From Pammene aurita (Eukaryota > Arthropoda > Insecta > Lepidoptera > Tortricidae), in the NCBI GenBank assembly GCA_947086415.1, contig OX352305.1, positions 14,015,711 to 14,079,710 on the forward strand: 64,000 nucleotides of DNA, read 5' to 3'. The notes under the pieces were generated by a model. The model made no database searches. It saw only the letters and a program-made list of their open reading frames with translations, and was not told the DNA's origin. Each line of letters begins with the position of its first letter. Position 1 is the stretch's first letter. Shown here in pieces: positions 31,801-40,612 of the stretch. The position numbers and the translations under genes are program-made.

Positions 31801-32011
31801 CTACTTCGTCTCCCGATATATCCGAATACGCGGGCGCCGGCGCCTGTGCCGGCGGCGGCTCGACGATATGGCCGTCGTTATGGTTGCCGCTGGTGCCTAT
31901 GTCCCATGTATGAGTTTCGCCGGAGGTTGTTTTACCAGACGGCGGGGTAATGGCTCTGGCAGGTTGTCCCTTGTGTGAGCGAAGAGACATCTTGATTGTA
32001 TGGTCGGACAT
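28823..32011 (-). CDS. Gag-integrase remnant fusion of an internally deleted BEL/Pao element
   Basis: 1062 uninterrupted codons. The first ~560 are BEL/Pao Gag: a coiled-coil-rich N-terminus, LPTFDGNITEWIAFRAEFED, then zinc knuckles CLICHNHEHKVEAC and CYKCLDASHYGRFKC and a CGVKGC..GHHKLLH motif. Protease, reverse transcriptase and RNase H are absent. The frame passes directly to the linker that normally precedes integrase (RFSKYTRLVR, IRRLEVGRALP), then the H..H...C..C zinc domain, a shortened core with SDDATNLFG, and the C-terminal W...W..EYR...GDI region. The GG.WE glutamate segment is missing, so integrase cannot be active. The deletions keep the frame. A Gag-bearing non-autonomous element that borrows enzymes from a relative is the likely interpretation. 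Confidence 0.85.
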   Translation of the reverse strand: MSDHTIKMSLRSHKGQPARAITPPSGKTTSGETHTWDIGTSGNHNDGHIVEPPPAQAPAPAYSDISGDEVGKPPDRSPPGTLCKVNTSVREKDRVSQCRDRVNSEVRENRSASSVKCDEKLALLLAKLEVHKAALAVANKQSETAKLRLQIAQQEAQSVSGKTESVVDKDEQRVRNWVDRQSQLDQSNYVTKIEASAAHATRNFAPRESHISTRLPPERLEVPTHYAPILHRPPELPTFDGNITEWIAFRAEFEDTAPMFSHVNNVSRLRRALKGEARTAVKSIVYTVKDPYEIMEALERQFGDPEEIVLTELHNVKRMPRLAEDNSNIVSFAAHVANAVATIKSLKQEKHLYAPELVNKIVDKLNLIVRYEWGKFKQANLDSPDLVAISEFLLEISSAVKRTNRSRYTKSRVNSISFEPESRSGRRDAPAHAPAPVFSRDSSSDSDSSYSYQSTRPRSDEVEARVSEHRSPTVAQTKPREAKEPAYTGTKPKQHSVPARFMSRNKCLICHNHEHKVEACTKFLNASVAERWDWVKNVKLCYKCLDASHYGRFKCKYVACGVKGCEAGHHKLLHGLNATAPVENITSNINTIAIPPTYLGEVSIDATRPLDTPHQSSDPTVASVGYMVPRTTDDEVLAPVNEQDKKSDVVRNGFASDNPNVISDVVLSKEGTSLSRGGESERTIGLPPVESVEPVTKTGTERVNKPVCSVYNVQKRSEYLPDVSRFSKYTRLVRATARVLVAAEVFKARLSVRNLDTEMNDNHISLAETLLIKRSQNESYAEEIRRLEVGRALPEKSSLHRVDVKLDRDGVIVTDRDGTHIPVLHAEDGFTKLLIRHFHEVSNHDDHATIFDELKQKYCIVRLRGSIRYLTNKCQRCRTCNGANLTVPVGDLPQERLIANQPPLTAAAENDGHRREKRGNVLYTRLITRTMYLEPAASLSAPSTSLPLRKMISQSRAPTVLNSDDATNLFGTERELSEAINSLPDSLTHPMTERRLIQKKIPPDDHVWKRWIREYRLNLMQRSSARQRSTKLHVGDIAAGTTPRVTWSRGEIAQLFPGPNDQ

Positions 32012-32430
32012 CTTCTTCTTTCTTCTTGACGCACGTGGGGTTCCCTAACCTTACCTACCTAATACCTAATGGCTGACACTGCCTAGTGCAGTGAAAGCGG
32101 CCCTACGTTCACTTTACTTACTCTTGGGCGTTAATCCCTGATGCACTGAATCTCGCGCAAAGGCTAAGTGCAAGTGCCAGAGCGTCCGAAAGCAGTGTGA
32201 AGACGTCAACCATGTGACGTTGCAACGAAAGTTGCCAGGACACGAACGTGGAGTATGGCCTCTACACGAGCGGTCCGTCCAGCAAGCTGGTAAATAGCAC
32301 AGGGCTCTTCCGCGAAAGCGGGCAGGTGTATCAGCGGTTAGGCCGGACACCGTATGAAGATTCTGAGCGAAATTAATCCAGCTCAGCGCGTACTTGTTTC
32401 TTTCTTCAATTGGCCGCAGTTTTCTGATAT
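32012..32430 (-). other. 5' leader of the internally deleted BEL/Pao element
   Basis: This region lies between the primer-binding site and the Gag start and contains no convincing coding frame; the 142-codon minus-strand frame at 32114-32542 runs across the LTR edge and is not protein-like. It probably contains the packaging signal. Confidence 0.5.
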
Positions 32431-32448
32431 CCGGAGCTCGAAGGACCA
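32431..32448 (-). promoter_or_regulatory. tRNA primer-binding site of the BEL/Pao element
   Basis: On the minus strand TGGTCCTTCGAGCTCCGG starts two bases after the 5' LTR, complementary to a tRNA ending CCA. The tRNA species is not assigned. Confidence 0.7.
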
Positions 32449-32450
32449 GC

Positions 32451-32642
32451 TGTTGTGTGCAGACCGGATTACCACGTCGAACCAAGCAGCGCTGACCCGC
32501 TGTACCATTTACCAGGTCATGTAGGGAGATGAATAAAAACACTTATTTAGAATTGTAAAACATTTGAGCAGTGTAGTTGCAGGTGTTTCCCCGCTGGGAG
32601 TAGTTGTAGAAGTGAGCGGTGAGAAGTGAATGAGCAACGAGT
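32451..32642 (-). repeat. 5' LTR, distal part (left of LINE B)
   Basis: 192 bp, identical to 23427-23618. The last nine bases GCAACGAGT are the left target duplication of LINE B. Confidence 0.92.
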
Positions 32643-32912
32643 TTTGAGCCTGACTTGGGTTTTATGCTTCTGGAGCGCTAAAGCGGGCGGACTGTTTGGT
32701 GGGATGGTTGCCGGGGGAAAATCCAGGACCCTTCCGCGACCTAACGTGATGAGTTTGCTACGCTGGAATGCTCCTACCGAGCTTGCGCTTCCAGCGAGAT
32801 CAGTTGAAGCGAGTTCAACCTGATCTGGGTGAGTGGGGGGGGATCGAGCTAATGGGGGTTTTGTCGCTGGTTCGCTACTCCTAGCCTAGCTGAGAAGACT
32901 CCAGCAAGAAAC

Positions 32913-35882
32913 TCAGCTAGGCCCGACGACTGTCGGGGTGACTCTATCCGGTATGCGGCGGTACCGGGTGGATAAGGGACTGAACGTGTCGATGTGGTCG
33001 CGACTGTTCCGAGGTGGGCGTCCCCGCCGGCGGGGGCGCCGCAGTGTACATGTGGGGGAGGGCGCACGCACAGCGTTCCATTTCTCATGAATGGCCGCTG
33101 TGAGTGCGTCGTCCTGGTCCGTGACGTAGTGTCTAGGCCGCCGAACCGAGCGGCCCCTAATCAGTGACTTCCGTGTTAAGAGTCCGATGGGGGGAGGGTT
33201 GGGAATGTAGTTCGCAGCCTTCCTAACTAGCGGATTACTACTGTGCGGAGCGTTGTCAAAATAACGCCGGGCAGTCTGCTAAAGGGAGTCAAGCCCCGCG
33301 TCATGGTGTAAACTGAGGGTCGTCTGGTACCACGGGGCCCCAGTCGCCCTACGGAGGAAACGATTCTGAACGACCTGAAGCGGCTCGAGACTTGACATAC
33401 CCACGTGGGTAAAAACCACACTTGAGTATGCCATGATTGGACGAACACAAGTCTTGTAGAGTGTCAGCTTATTTCTAAGTGACATTTTACTAAACTTGTT
33501 AATCATCGGCCCTAGCCTTCCTAATACGAACAGCGCTCTGTTGCGTACCCTACGGATGTGGCTTTTGAAAGTCATACGACGGTCGAGAGTGACGCCTAGA
33601 TATTTGACCTCGTTAACCCACGGAATGGGCTGGTCAAAAAGCCGGACCGGAGCCACCTTCCTGCCTGTCGGACCTATGGCAGTAGGGTGGAAGATAATCG
33701 CTGCGCTCTTGTCCGGATTGACTTCAATACGCCAAAGACGAAACCATTGACCTAAGCCATTGATTGCCTCTTGGAGGTATTTCCGAACAAGAATGTAGCG
33801 ATTGTGCGTCGTAAAGAGCGCGGTGTCGTCCGCGAACAACCCTAGTTCGACACGCGGGTGCCTAGGAATATCGTTCGTGAACAACGAATAGAGTGTAGGC
33901 GAGAGGACGGAGCCTTGCGGGACTCCTGCCCTAATAGGATGTGGAGGTGAAAGCGTTCCCTCCAGTCGGTAGCAAAAGCTTCTGTCCGCAAGGAAATCTC
34001 GTATTATGAGTACGAGTCTGTCCGGCATACCGATCTGATATAACTTGTATATCAACCCGTTATGCCAGACCTTGTCGAAGGCTTTCGCCACGTCAAGAAA
34101 GATCGCTCCCGTCTTCAACCCTGTTCGACGCGAGAAGCCGTCCAGCACGTGCTCCGTGATGCGGTGCACCTGTTGGACGCACGAGTGTCCGGCACGAAAG
34201 CCGAACTGCTCGTCCGTGATAATTGAATTCTCAGTCGTGAACCTGAGAATCCGAGCGAGGATGATTCGCTCATACAGCTTAGCAAGCGAGCTGAGTAAGC
34301 TGATGGGCCTGTAAGAGGCTGGCGAGGCCCGGGGTTTGCCGGGCTTCGCTATTCCGATGACCGTGGCACGTTTCCACGCGGCTGGAAAGTGACTATTGGA
34401 CAGGGCGGCATTGAAGATGCCGACCAGAATGAGTAAGAGATGTTCGGGCAGAAGTCTCAGCATGCGGTTGGAGATGCCATCCGCACCCGGGGACTTCCTT
34501 ACTCGAAGATACCTTACTCGATCGTGGACTTCCTTAACCGACACCGGTACGAGAGGTGAAGTTACGGGGAGACGCGATCTCCTGTCCACCTCAGAATTTA
34601 CCCTCTCGACATGGGCTTCATCGGCATGCAGGAGGCTGGGCGAACATTGAGACTCTAAACTATTGGCGAGACATTCTGCTTTCTCGTCGTCCTCGAGTGC
34701 GCGGGTTGGACTACCGGGGCGTTCCAAAGGGGGGATAGTCCAGACGGTATCTGATTTGAGAGATCTAGCTAGTTTCCAGTAAGCCTGGTGACTAGGCTTT
34801 ATCTCCCCCATCAGATCCCTAAAAGAGTTCTCCCGAAATTCGGCAATTCGCTGTTTGGACTCGTGACACAAGCCCCTCAGGATTTGACGATTTTCGGGGG
34901 AAGGCCAGTTAGAGTAGGTCCTAATGGCGCGATTTTTCCTAGTCAGCAACTCTCTCAGTTCCCTAGGCAGGGGGCGGCGTTGGATTTCCTCGGCCGACAC
35001 CTCCCTAGAGGCTTCGCTTTTGACAGCGTTGAGGTAGTTGGTGAATAGGTCGATCGCTTGGTCGGTCTGTTGAGTTGTGGTAATAATGTCAGGTATGTCT
35101 CTAAGTATGGGGGCGTCTGTCTTTAGTAGACCTTGTTGCACCTTGTCCCAGTCCACGAGTGTCCTGGTAGGAGGGGCTTGATCGGAGTGAGGGCCCAGTC
35201 GCAAGAGGACCGGCCTATGATCTGAAGTTAATTCGTCTAGCACTTCTATAGAACGCAGAGTGAGCGCTACGTTCTTTAGAAGGGCTACGTCAAGTATGTC
35301 TGGTCGGTGTCCTTCAGTATGGGGGTAGTGGGTTGCTTCAAGGGGAGGGAGGATATCGAAAGGGAGGCTTTCGATCAACAGACGATTGAGCAGCCTACCG
35401 TTGGGGTTAGTCGCGACGCATCCCCAGTCAACGTGTTTGCTATTTAGGTCCCCGGCCACGATGACCGAGGGGCCTAGGGCTGCTAAAATATCTAGGTCAG
35501 TCTGTAGTATGTTAAGTGATGGAGAGATGTAGGCTGACGCAATCGATATGGGGGGATGACCGTCCATCGATATGCGGCAGACCGACACTTCCATATTTGT
35601 CAGTGGAGGGGGGTTGAGAGAGATGCAATGTAGGAAACTTTTATAGAAGATGCAAGTGCCCCCGCGGGCCCTACCAATCCTATCGTTTCTAATCTGAGTG
35701 TAACCAGGGACGCGGAAACATTGCATAAACGGTTTATAGAATGTTTCCTGTACTAGGAAGATGTCGACGGAATGATCGCGCAGAAAGAGTGTAATCTCAT
35801 CCTTCATTCGGCTTAGGCCATCGGCGTTATAAAAACCGATGGTTAGCGAACTGGGTTTAAGCTTGAGGCAACTATTATTCAT
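32913..35882 (-). pseudogene. LINE B ORF2: endonuclease and reverse transcriptase, one internal stop near the C-terminus
   Basis: The ATG at 35882 overlaps the last 8 bases of ORF1 (ATGAATAA), suggesting coupled reinitiation. The first 867 codons hold the endonuclease (IGFYNADGL, QETF, AGDLNSKH, SDHRPVLL) and reverse transcriptase (FLDVAKAFDKVWH, GVPQGSVLSP, FADDTALF). A TAG at 33279-33281 interrupts the frame; in the same frame it continues through a plausible tail (ARRYFD...HSSNPLV) to TGA at 32913-32915, for about 989 residues in all, the expected length for a jockey-clade ORF2. So it is a single-nonsense copy. Confidence 0.9.
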
Positions 35883-37869
35883 TCTGGTGGAGAGCGACTT
35901 GACGGCCTAACACTGAGGCGAAGAAGTAATTGCTAGCGTTTGCTATATAAGCCTCATATTCCCTCTGCTCCTGGGGAGAGAGGGTCTTTGAGGCCAGTAT
36001 AGAAACTGGGCGGGGACCTGGGGCAGGCCGGCCTGCTTGAGGTGCGGGGGTACCTCGGGCAACGGGGCCCCCCTGGGACGAGGGCACTGAGGGTGCCGGA
36101 GAGGGTGCTGCGACCGCAGAGGGCGGCGGGTTCCTATTGGCAAGCCCTAATCCTACAGCCTTAAGGGCGGGGAACTCTTGTGCGCTAGTGGTCTGAGGAG
36201 CCACCTGAGTCTTGCCTGACCTGCGCCCGTCAGGTTGCGAGGGCTTCGGTTTGCCGGAGGTGTCCTTCCGCTTTGGAGCACAGGGGCAGCCTCCCCAGTT
36301 GGCGGTATGCCCATGGGGAAGTTTGCGCTCCAAGCAGTTGACACACCGCCGGCCTACCGGGTCCTTGCAACCCTTCGGACGCGGGCAGTTGCGAGACGAG
36401 TGGTCGCCAGCACACTTGACGCAGCGGGGGGGAGAGTTACAGCCACGAGCGCTGTGACCGTACCTCTGGCAGTTGTGACACTGCGTGACGTAGTTCCTCT
36501 TGTTGGGAGGTTCTACCCTAACCGTAACACCTAACACGTTCTTGATGGCTTGAAGAGCCTGACGCGAGCTAGGACTGGGATCAGTCTTCACCAGAACAAT
36601 ATCATATTTGCCCCTAGACTTCTGATAGAGACGACACACCTCCCGAACGTTGATTCCCTTCCTCACTAGATCCTCCTTTACCTCATCATCCTCAAAGAAC
36701 CTAGGTACATTGCGGATGATGGCCCTGTGGTCTTTCTCTTCGGGGAACGTTCGCCGGTTGAAAGACAGCTTGAGTTCCTCGAAGAGCCTGGCCAGGGCTC
36801 GGTAAGTTTTGGATCCCTGGACCGTGATCCTAAGCCCGTAATAGGGTTCGGTCTGAAGATCCGTTCGGTGTATGGCAATGCCCCTCTGCTGGGCCATGGC
36901 CCGAGCAGTGGTCCATCGCTGTACATCGACCAGTACCAACGAGTCGAGCCTATTATGGTCGATCCCTGGTGCCGACGACCCGCCGCCGCTTGCCTGAGGG
37001 GCACTACTGGCCTGAGGGGCCTGCACAGAGTGTGCTGCGACGGTAGGATTCGACGGGATCGCAGCTGTTGTCGAAGACCCGCCGTCTCTTGCCGGAGTGG
37101 CACTACGGGCCTGAGGGGCCAGCACAGAGGGTGCTGAGACGGAGGGAGTCCGCGGCGCCTTCGGCGCCGGCGCCGAAGACGTTGGAGACCGCGTACGTTT
37201 TCCCTTGCGGTTGCGAACTTTTTCCCAACCTGAGGTGTCGGTATCTGTGTCCATATCGTCGGTCGAGTAGAGAAGGTCCCTGTTTTCATCGTCAGTCAGT
37301 ACGTGAGTCAGAGAGCGGGTTGGACACAAGCTGGGGGCGCGCTTGGAGTCCCGGTCTTTTCGCGCGTAGGAACGTGTCCTAGGCGAACGTGACCGGGATT
37401 TCCTCAGGCTAATACCCTCAGGGGAGGCCTTATGGGCTGGAGGGGATAAAGAGACAGACGCGGCTGCCTTTTTACTGGGTTTCTTCTTACGAGCGCCCCC
37501 AGAGGGCGGCAAGACTGCCTTAGGGGCAGGGGGAGGGGGTTTAGGTTTGGAGGCCGACGGCGCCGGCGGCGGCGGCGGCGGTCCCATGGTGGCCGGAGGG
37601 GCCGGGGCAGGCAAAGTGACTGCCGGCGTTGCCTTAGGGGCCTGGATGCTCGAGACTTTGATGTCGAGCGTTGAGGGGCGTAAGATGTGACTACGGCCCG
37701 CCCGGGCCACAGGCATACCGAGTTCCGTACGCAAGTGATCGTTTTCGGATCTCAGGGTACTGATCTCGGCCGCTTGTCGCTCGAGATTAGCCCGAAGGGT
37801 CGCCATCTCCTCCCTCAGCGTCGCTATCTCGTCCTTTACCTCCATTCTACAGTGAGTCGCCGCACGCAC
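35875..37869 (-). CDS. LINE B ORF1 (Gag-like, coiled coil plus zinc knuckles)
   Basis: 664 codons. The N-terminus is a clear heptad coiled coil (about residues 9-50, EIATLREEMATLR type), followed by a Pro/Ala/Ser-rich segment, an acidic stretch, an RNA-recognition/PRE-like region (about 330-450) and three zinc knuckles beginning CHNCQRYGHSARGC and CVKCAGDHSSRNC, then a CVNC..H...C motif. A Pro-rich tail ends the protein. The first ATG of the frame is at 37869; an in-frame ATG lies nine codons downstream. The protein would bind element RNA and form particles. Appears intact. Confidence 0.85.
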   Translation of the reverse strand: MRAATHCRMEVKDEIATLREEMATLRANLERQAAEISTLRSENDHLRTELGMPVARAGRSHILRPSTLDIKVSSIQAPKATPAVTLPAPAPPATMGPPPPPPAPSASKPKPPPPAPKAVLPPSGGARKKKPSKKAAASVSLSPPAHKASPEGISLRKSRSRSPRTRSYARKDRDSKRAPSLCPTRSLTHVLTDDENRDLLYSTDDMDTDTDTSGWEKVRNRKGKRTRSPTSSAPAPKAPRTPSVSAPSVLAPQARSATPARDGGSSTTAAIPSNPTVAAHSVQAPQASSAPQASGGGSSAPGIDHNRLDSLVLVDVQRWTTARAMAQQRGIAIHRTDLQTEPYYGLRITVQGSKTYRALARLFEELKLSFNRRTFPEEKDHRAIIRNVPRFFEDDEVKEDLVRKGINVREVCRLYQKSRGKYDIVLVKTDPSPSSRQALQAIKNVLGVTVRVEPPNKRNYVTQCHNCQRYGHSARGCNSPPRCVKCAGDHSSRNCPRPKGCKDPVGRRCVNCLERKLPHGHTANWGGCPCAPKRKDTSGKPKPSQPDGRRSGKTQVAPQTTSAQEFPALKAVGLGLANRNPPPSAVAAPSPAPSVPSSQGGPVARGTPAPQAGRPAPGPRPVSILASKTLSPQEQREYEAYIANASNYFFASVLGRQVALHQNE

Positions 37870-38468
37870 TTAAAAACTACGCGGAAACTTAAGACTACGA
37901 GTGTACGCGGGAATGAGGTGAGCCTATAGTGTTTGTCAACGTCCACTTGTCCGCCGTGTCGGTCAGCTAAATGTGTACCTAGTTTGCGGGAAGGAGTCGG
38001 ACTGGTATGAGTTTATCGGGCTTCGTGGTGGTATCCACCCCGTTTATGGCTTCGTTTGGCACTGTTATAGTATCCACCACAAACGGCCACTGCGAGCGTG
38101 GTCTTTTCAGCGGGCAGAGACGCGCGGGTCTGACTTGAGAAAGTCTTAACTAACGGGTATCCACCAGGTGTATTGCTACAACCAGGAGTCTAGCCCACTC
38201 AGTTTCAACGAGTATCCACTGAGCGACCACTACGAGCGTGGATTTCCAGAGGGGCCGAGACACACGGGTCTTACTGGTGACTTGAGAAAGTCTGAACTAA
38301 CACACCCGGAGCTGTCCTTGTGGTAATTTGCGATTAAATCACCACGAGGGGGAGCAGAGAGCGAGCGAGTCAGAGCTAGTCTGAGTGAGGTTCGGGACTA
38401 GGACAACGATAGAGCAAGAGCGCACAGTGAGCACGACCTCACCCAACCGCTGCCGTAGCCGGAATAGG
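37870..38468 (-). repeat. LINE B 5' region with ~135-bp tandem repeats
   Basis: Two diverged copies share CTACGAGCGTGG or CTGCGAGCGTGG, an ACRCRCGGGTCT block and CTTGAGAAAGTCT, starting near 38088 and 38223, and GTATCCAC recurs four times. Reiterated 5' units are typical of LINE promoters that are carried in monomers. Confidence 0.65.
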
Positions 38469-38477
38469 GCAACGAGT

Positions 38478-38839
38478 ACGAGTGCTGACCTCTTTTATGG
38501 GTTTTCTAGCGTGCTCGTACTAGTGGCTGGTATGTGCCGTGTAAGTCTTTCGTTTATTTGCCAATAATCTTAAACTATTACATGGTTGTAGGAGGGTGTA
38601 AATCTATATTATTATGGGACATTTCTTCGTAGTTAAGTACAAAATTCTTACAATCTAGACATTTTGGGTATTACGACACAATTTCAATAAAATTAGACAC
38701 AGATAATACTTAGGAACTAGACATAGAAACACAATATTTATACACGTTATTAAAACAAACAAATTGGTATAAATCGAGAAAATGATTAACTTAGATCTAG
38801 TTACACAAAAACAACAGTAATTTTAAGCTATCTGCGACA
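38478..38839 (-). repeat. 5' LTR, proximal part (right of LINE B)
   Basis: 362 bp, two single-base differences from 28347-28708. Its right end is the outer edge of the BEL/Pao element. Confidence 0.92.
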
Positions 38840-39100
38840 CTAATATTATAAATGGGAAAGTGTATGTGTTTGTTTGTTTGTTTGTCCGTCTTTCACGGCA
38901 AAACGGGGCGACGAATTGACGTGATTTTTTAAGTGGAGATAGTTGAAGGGATGGAGAGTGACATAGGCTACTTTTTGTCTCTTTCTAACCCCCCACTTCC
39001 CTAAAATGGGGGGTGGAAGTTTGAATGGAGCATTCCGGGGGGCAAAGGGGAACCGTGTTACCCCGAATTTAACGCGAGCGAAGCCGCGGGCAAAAGCTAG
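38840..39100. mobile_element. Right part of the split Helitron-like element
   Basis: Starts CTAATATTATAAATGGG and ends GCGAGCGAAGCCGCGGGCAAAAGCTAG before T. It matches 46388-46680 except in a variable middle of about 30-60 bases near 39025. Confidence 0.85.
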
Positions 39101-39740
39101 TAAGTTATAATGCCAAACGTCAAAAAAGGATTCAAGGTTTGGTATTTCACAGTTTTTGCACGGACGGCTCGGCTATTGACGTCGGTGGCTTCAGGGCCCG
39201 ACTAGCCGATGCCGTGACTTGACGTCATTGGCGCCCAAAAGGAAGCATCTTGTTTGTCGTGCGATGTCAATGTGATGGCGACTGCGAAAACGCGTGTAAC
39301 TGAAATGTTGAGCGTAGTGAGGGATCCAAGTGCCTCCCTGAGATGAGAGTAATACGAAAGTGGCAATAGGAAATAAAATGAGGATTAAGGTTCAAAACTA
39401 TGCGCAAATTGTCTACGAGTATGTCAAATCTATACGACACCATAGACAAAAAACTTTTGTTTCATTTTTCAGGTAAGGTCGCTAATAAAACACGATAACC
39501 GAATTTATACTTTTAATAAGTCCAAAATTATTCTAAATTATTATTTACACATTTGCCGCTTGTAAAAGATTCGACTTAACCTTTTAACCGCCACAGTCGG
39601 CCATAGACGACAAAGGTCATGGGGTGCCCACAGTGACGTCTTCGCAAGGTCGGTTTGCACTATTAGATATGGAAATGACCCTTCAGGGTCGCGTTTTGTA
39701 AAGCTACAATTTACAATTTTGCTATTAGTCTCTTTCTCTG
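39101..39740. other. No gene seen
   Basis: Mostly unique-looking AT-rich text with a CCTTTTAACCGCC..GCC fragment, a motif that also occurs near 63600. No frame with a recognisable domain. Confidence 0.4.
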
Positions 39741-39749
39741 AAAAACCTT

Positions 39750-40370
39750 TTTTTATATAACGACAGTGGAAAACAAACGGCCCGCCCGATGGTAAGCAGC
39801 TACCGTAGCCTATGGTGAGAAACTAGAGGGTTACCACACCGAGAGTCGTGCCTTCTGGTCACTTGCCAAAGCAGCCGAGGGAAACTTTTGTCGGTAGTCC
39901 TTACCACCACTGCGTAATGCTGATGGTAATCTGGCCCATAGTGTAAAAAGTGAAAGCCGATCTTCTGGGTACTCTCTTTGCCTCGAACTCGATTTTGAAC
40001 GATATTGGGAGCGCCATGCCGCCTACCAACCCTCCGCCGAGTAACTCTAGAGGTGTCACATGCACGTTGCCGACCCTTTAGAAAGCAGGATTTACTGTGC
40101 GGACAGCTAAAGGGATAAGGTCCCCCGTCATGAACACACTGCATCCTATAAAATATAACGGTTACACTAACGTCTCTTTAGTCACGTGTTGCGACATGTT
40201 TCGGAGAGCCTAGGTCTCCATCTTCAAGACGGGACGTGTAACCGTTATATTTTATAGTGTTAGTATGTCTCACGAAAGTTTAAATTGAATACACTGCGTC
40301 CTTTGAGCTCTGACAACCTTACTTACCAGCAGAAACACAACACTGGTTGGTAAGAGAGACAAACAACAAA
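39750..40370. mobile_element. Dispersed repeat (GGTAAGCAGCTACCGTAGCC family), copy 2, with a nested inverted-repeat element
   Basis: It matches the copy at 19390-19740. A ~110-bp element with 19-bp inverted ends (TATAAAATATAACGGTTAC) at about 40146-40256 interrupts it near an ACACTGC(A/G)TCC sequence present on both sides. Confidence 0.6.
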
Positions 40371-40612
40371 ATTGTAACTTGTAGTTTTATACACTGCGTC
40401 TCGAGCTTCCTAGGACCCAATAGTTTACTAATGCATGTTATTTAAAAAAAAATGTGACGGTTAAAAGGCTAAGAAATCATCTTTATTCATTTCAGTAATG
40501 TCTCAACCAAAGAGGTTGTGACAAATGTTTCATACAACCAAATATTTATATTATAATACAACTTTTAAACGAGCAGTCGAGCACACATTTTTATAACGTA
40601 TTTAGGTAGGTA

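Larger units (their letters stand above)
32643..38468 (-). mobile_element. Jockey-like LINE B inserted in the 5' LTR
   Basis: 5826 bp, minus orientation, bounded by the 9-bp duplication GCAACGAGT (32634-32642 and 38469-38477). It carries a 5' region with tandem repeats, ORF1, an overlapping ORF2 and a 3' end reading ...AGGCTCAAA with no long poly(A). Its nucleotide sequence shows no visible similarity to LINE A at either end. Its reverse transcriptase is jockey-like but clearly distinct. Confidence 0.9.
23427..38839 (-). mobile_element. Internally deleted BEL/Pao element whose two LTRs are each split by a LINE
   Basis: The LTRs, reconstructed by removing the LINEs, are 554 bp each: 23427-23618 plus 28347-28708 on the left (3' LTR) and 32451-32642 plus 38478-38839 on the right (5' LTR). 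They begin and end TG...CA, and CTAAT flanks the element on both sides (23422-23426, 38840-38844). I count two differences between LTRs. The internal region is only 3742 bp (28709-32450) and encodes one long frame. The polypurine tract and primer-binding site are both visible in the minus orientation. Confidence 0.9.
23416..39100. mobile_element. Helitron-like element split by the BEL/Pao-LINE nest
   Basis: The first 11 bases (TCCATACTAAT, preceded by A) lie at 23416-23426, and the element resumes at 38840 with CTAATATTATAAATGGG, ending CAAAAGCTAG before T at 39101. CTAAT is duplicated by the BEL/Pao insertion. An uninterrupted relative lies at 46380-46680. The true length is about 270 bp, so it is non-autonomous. 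Confidence 0.85.

Noticed and set aside
36678..37289. 203-codon minus-strand frame inside LINE B ORF1
   Set aside because: It overlaps the zinc-knuckle ORF1 in another frame and consists of low-complexity Arg/Pro sequence.
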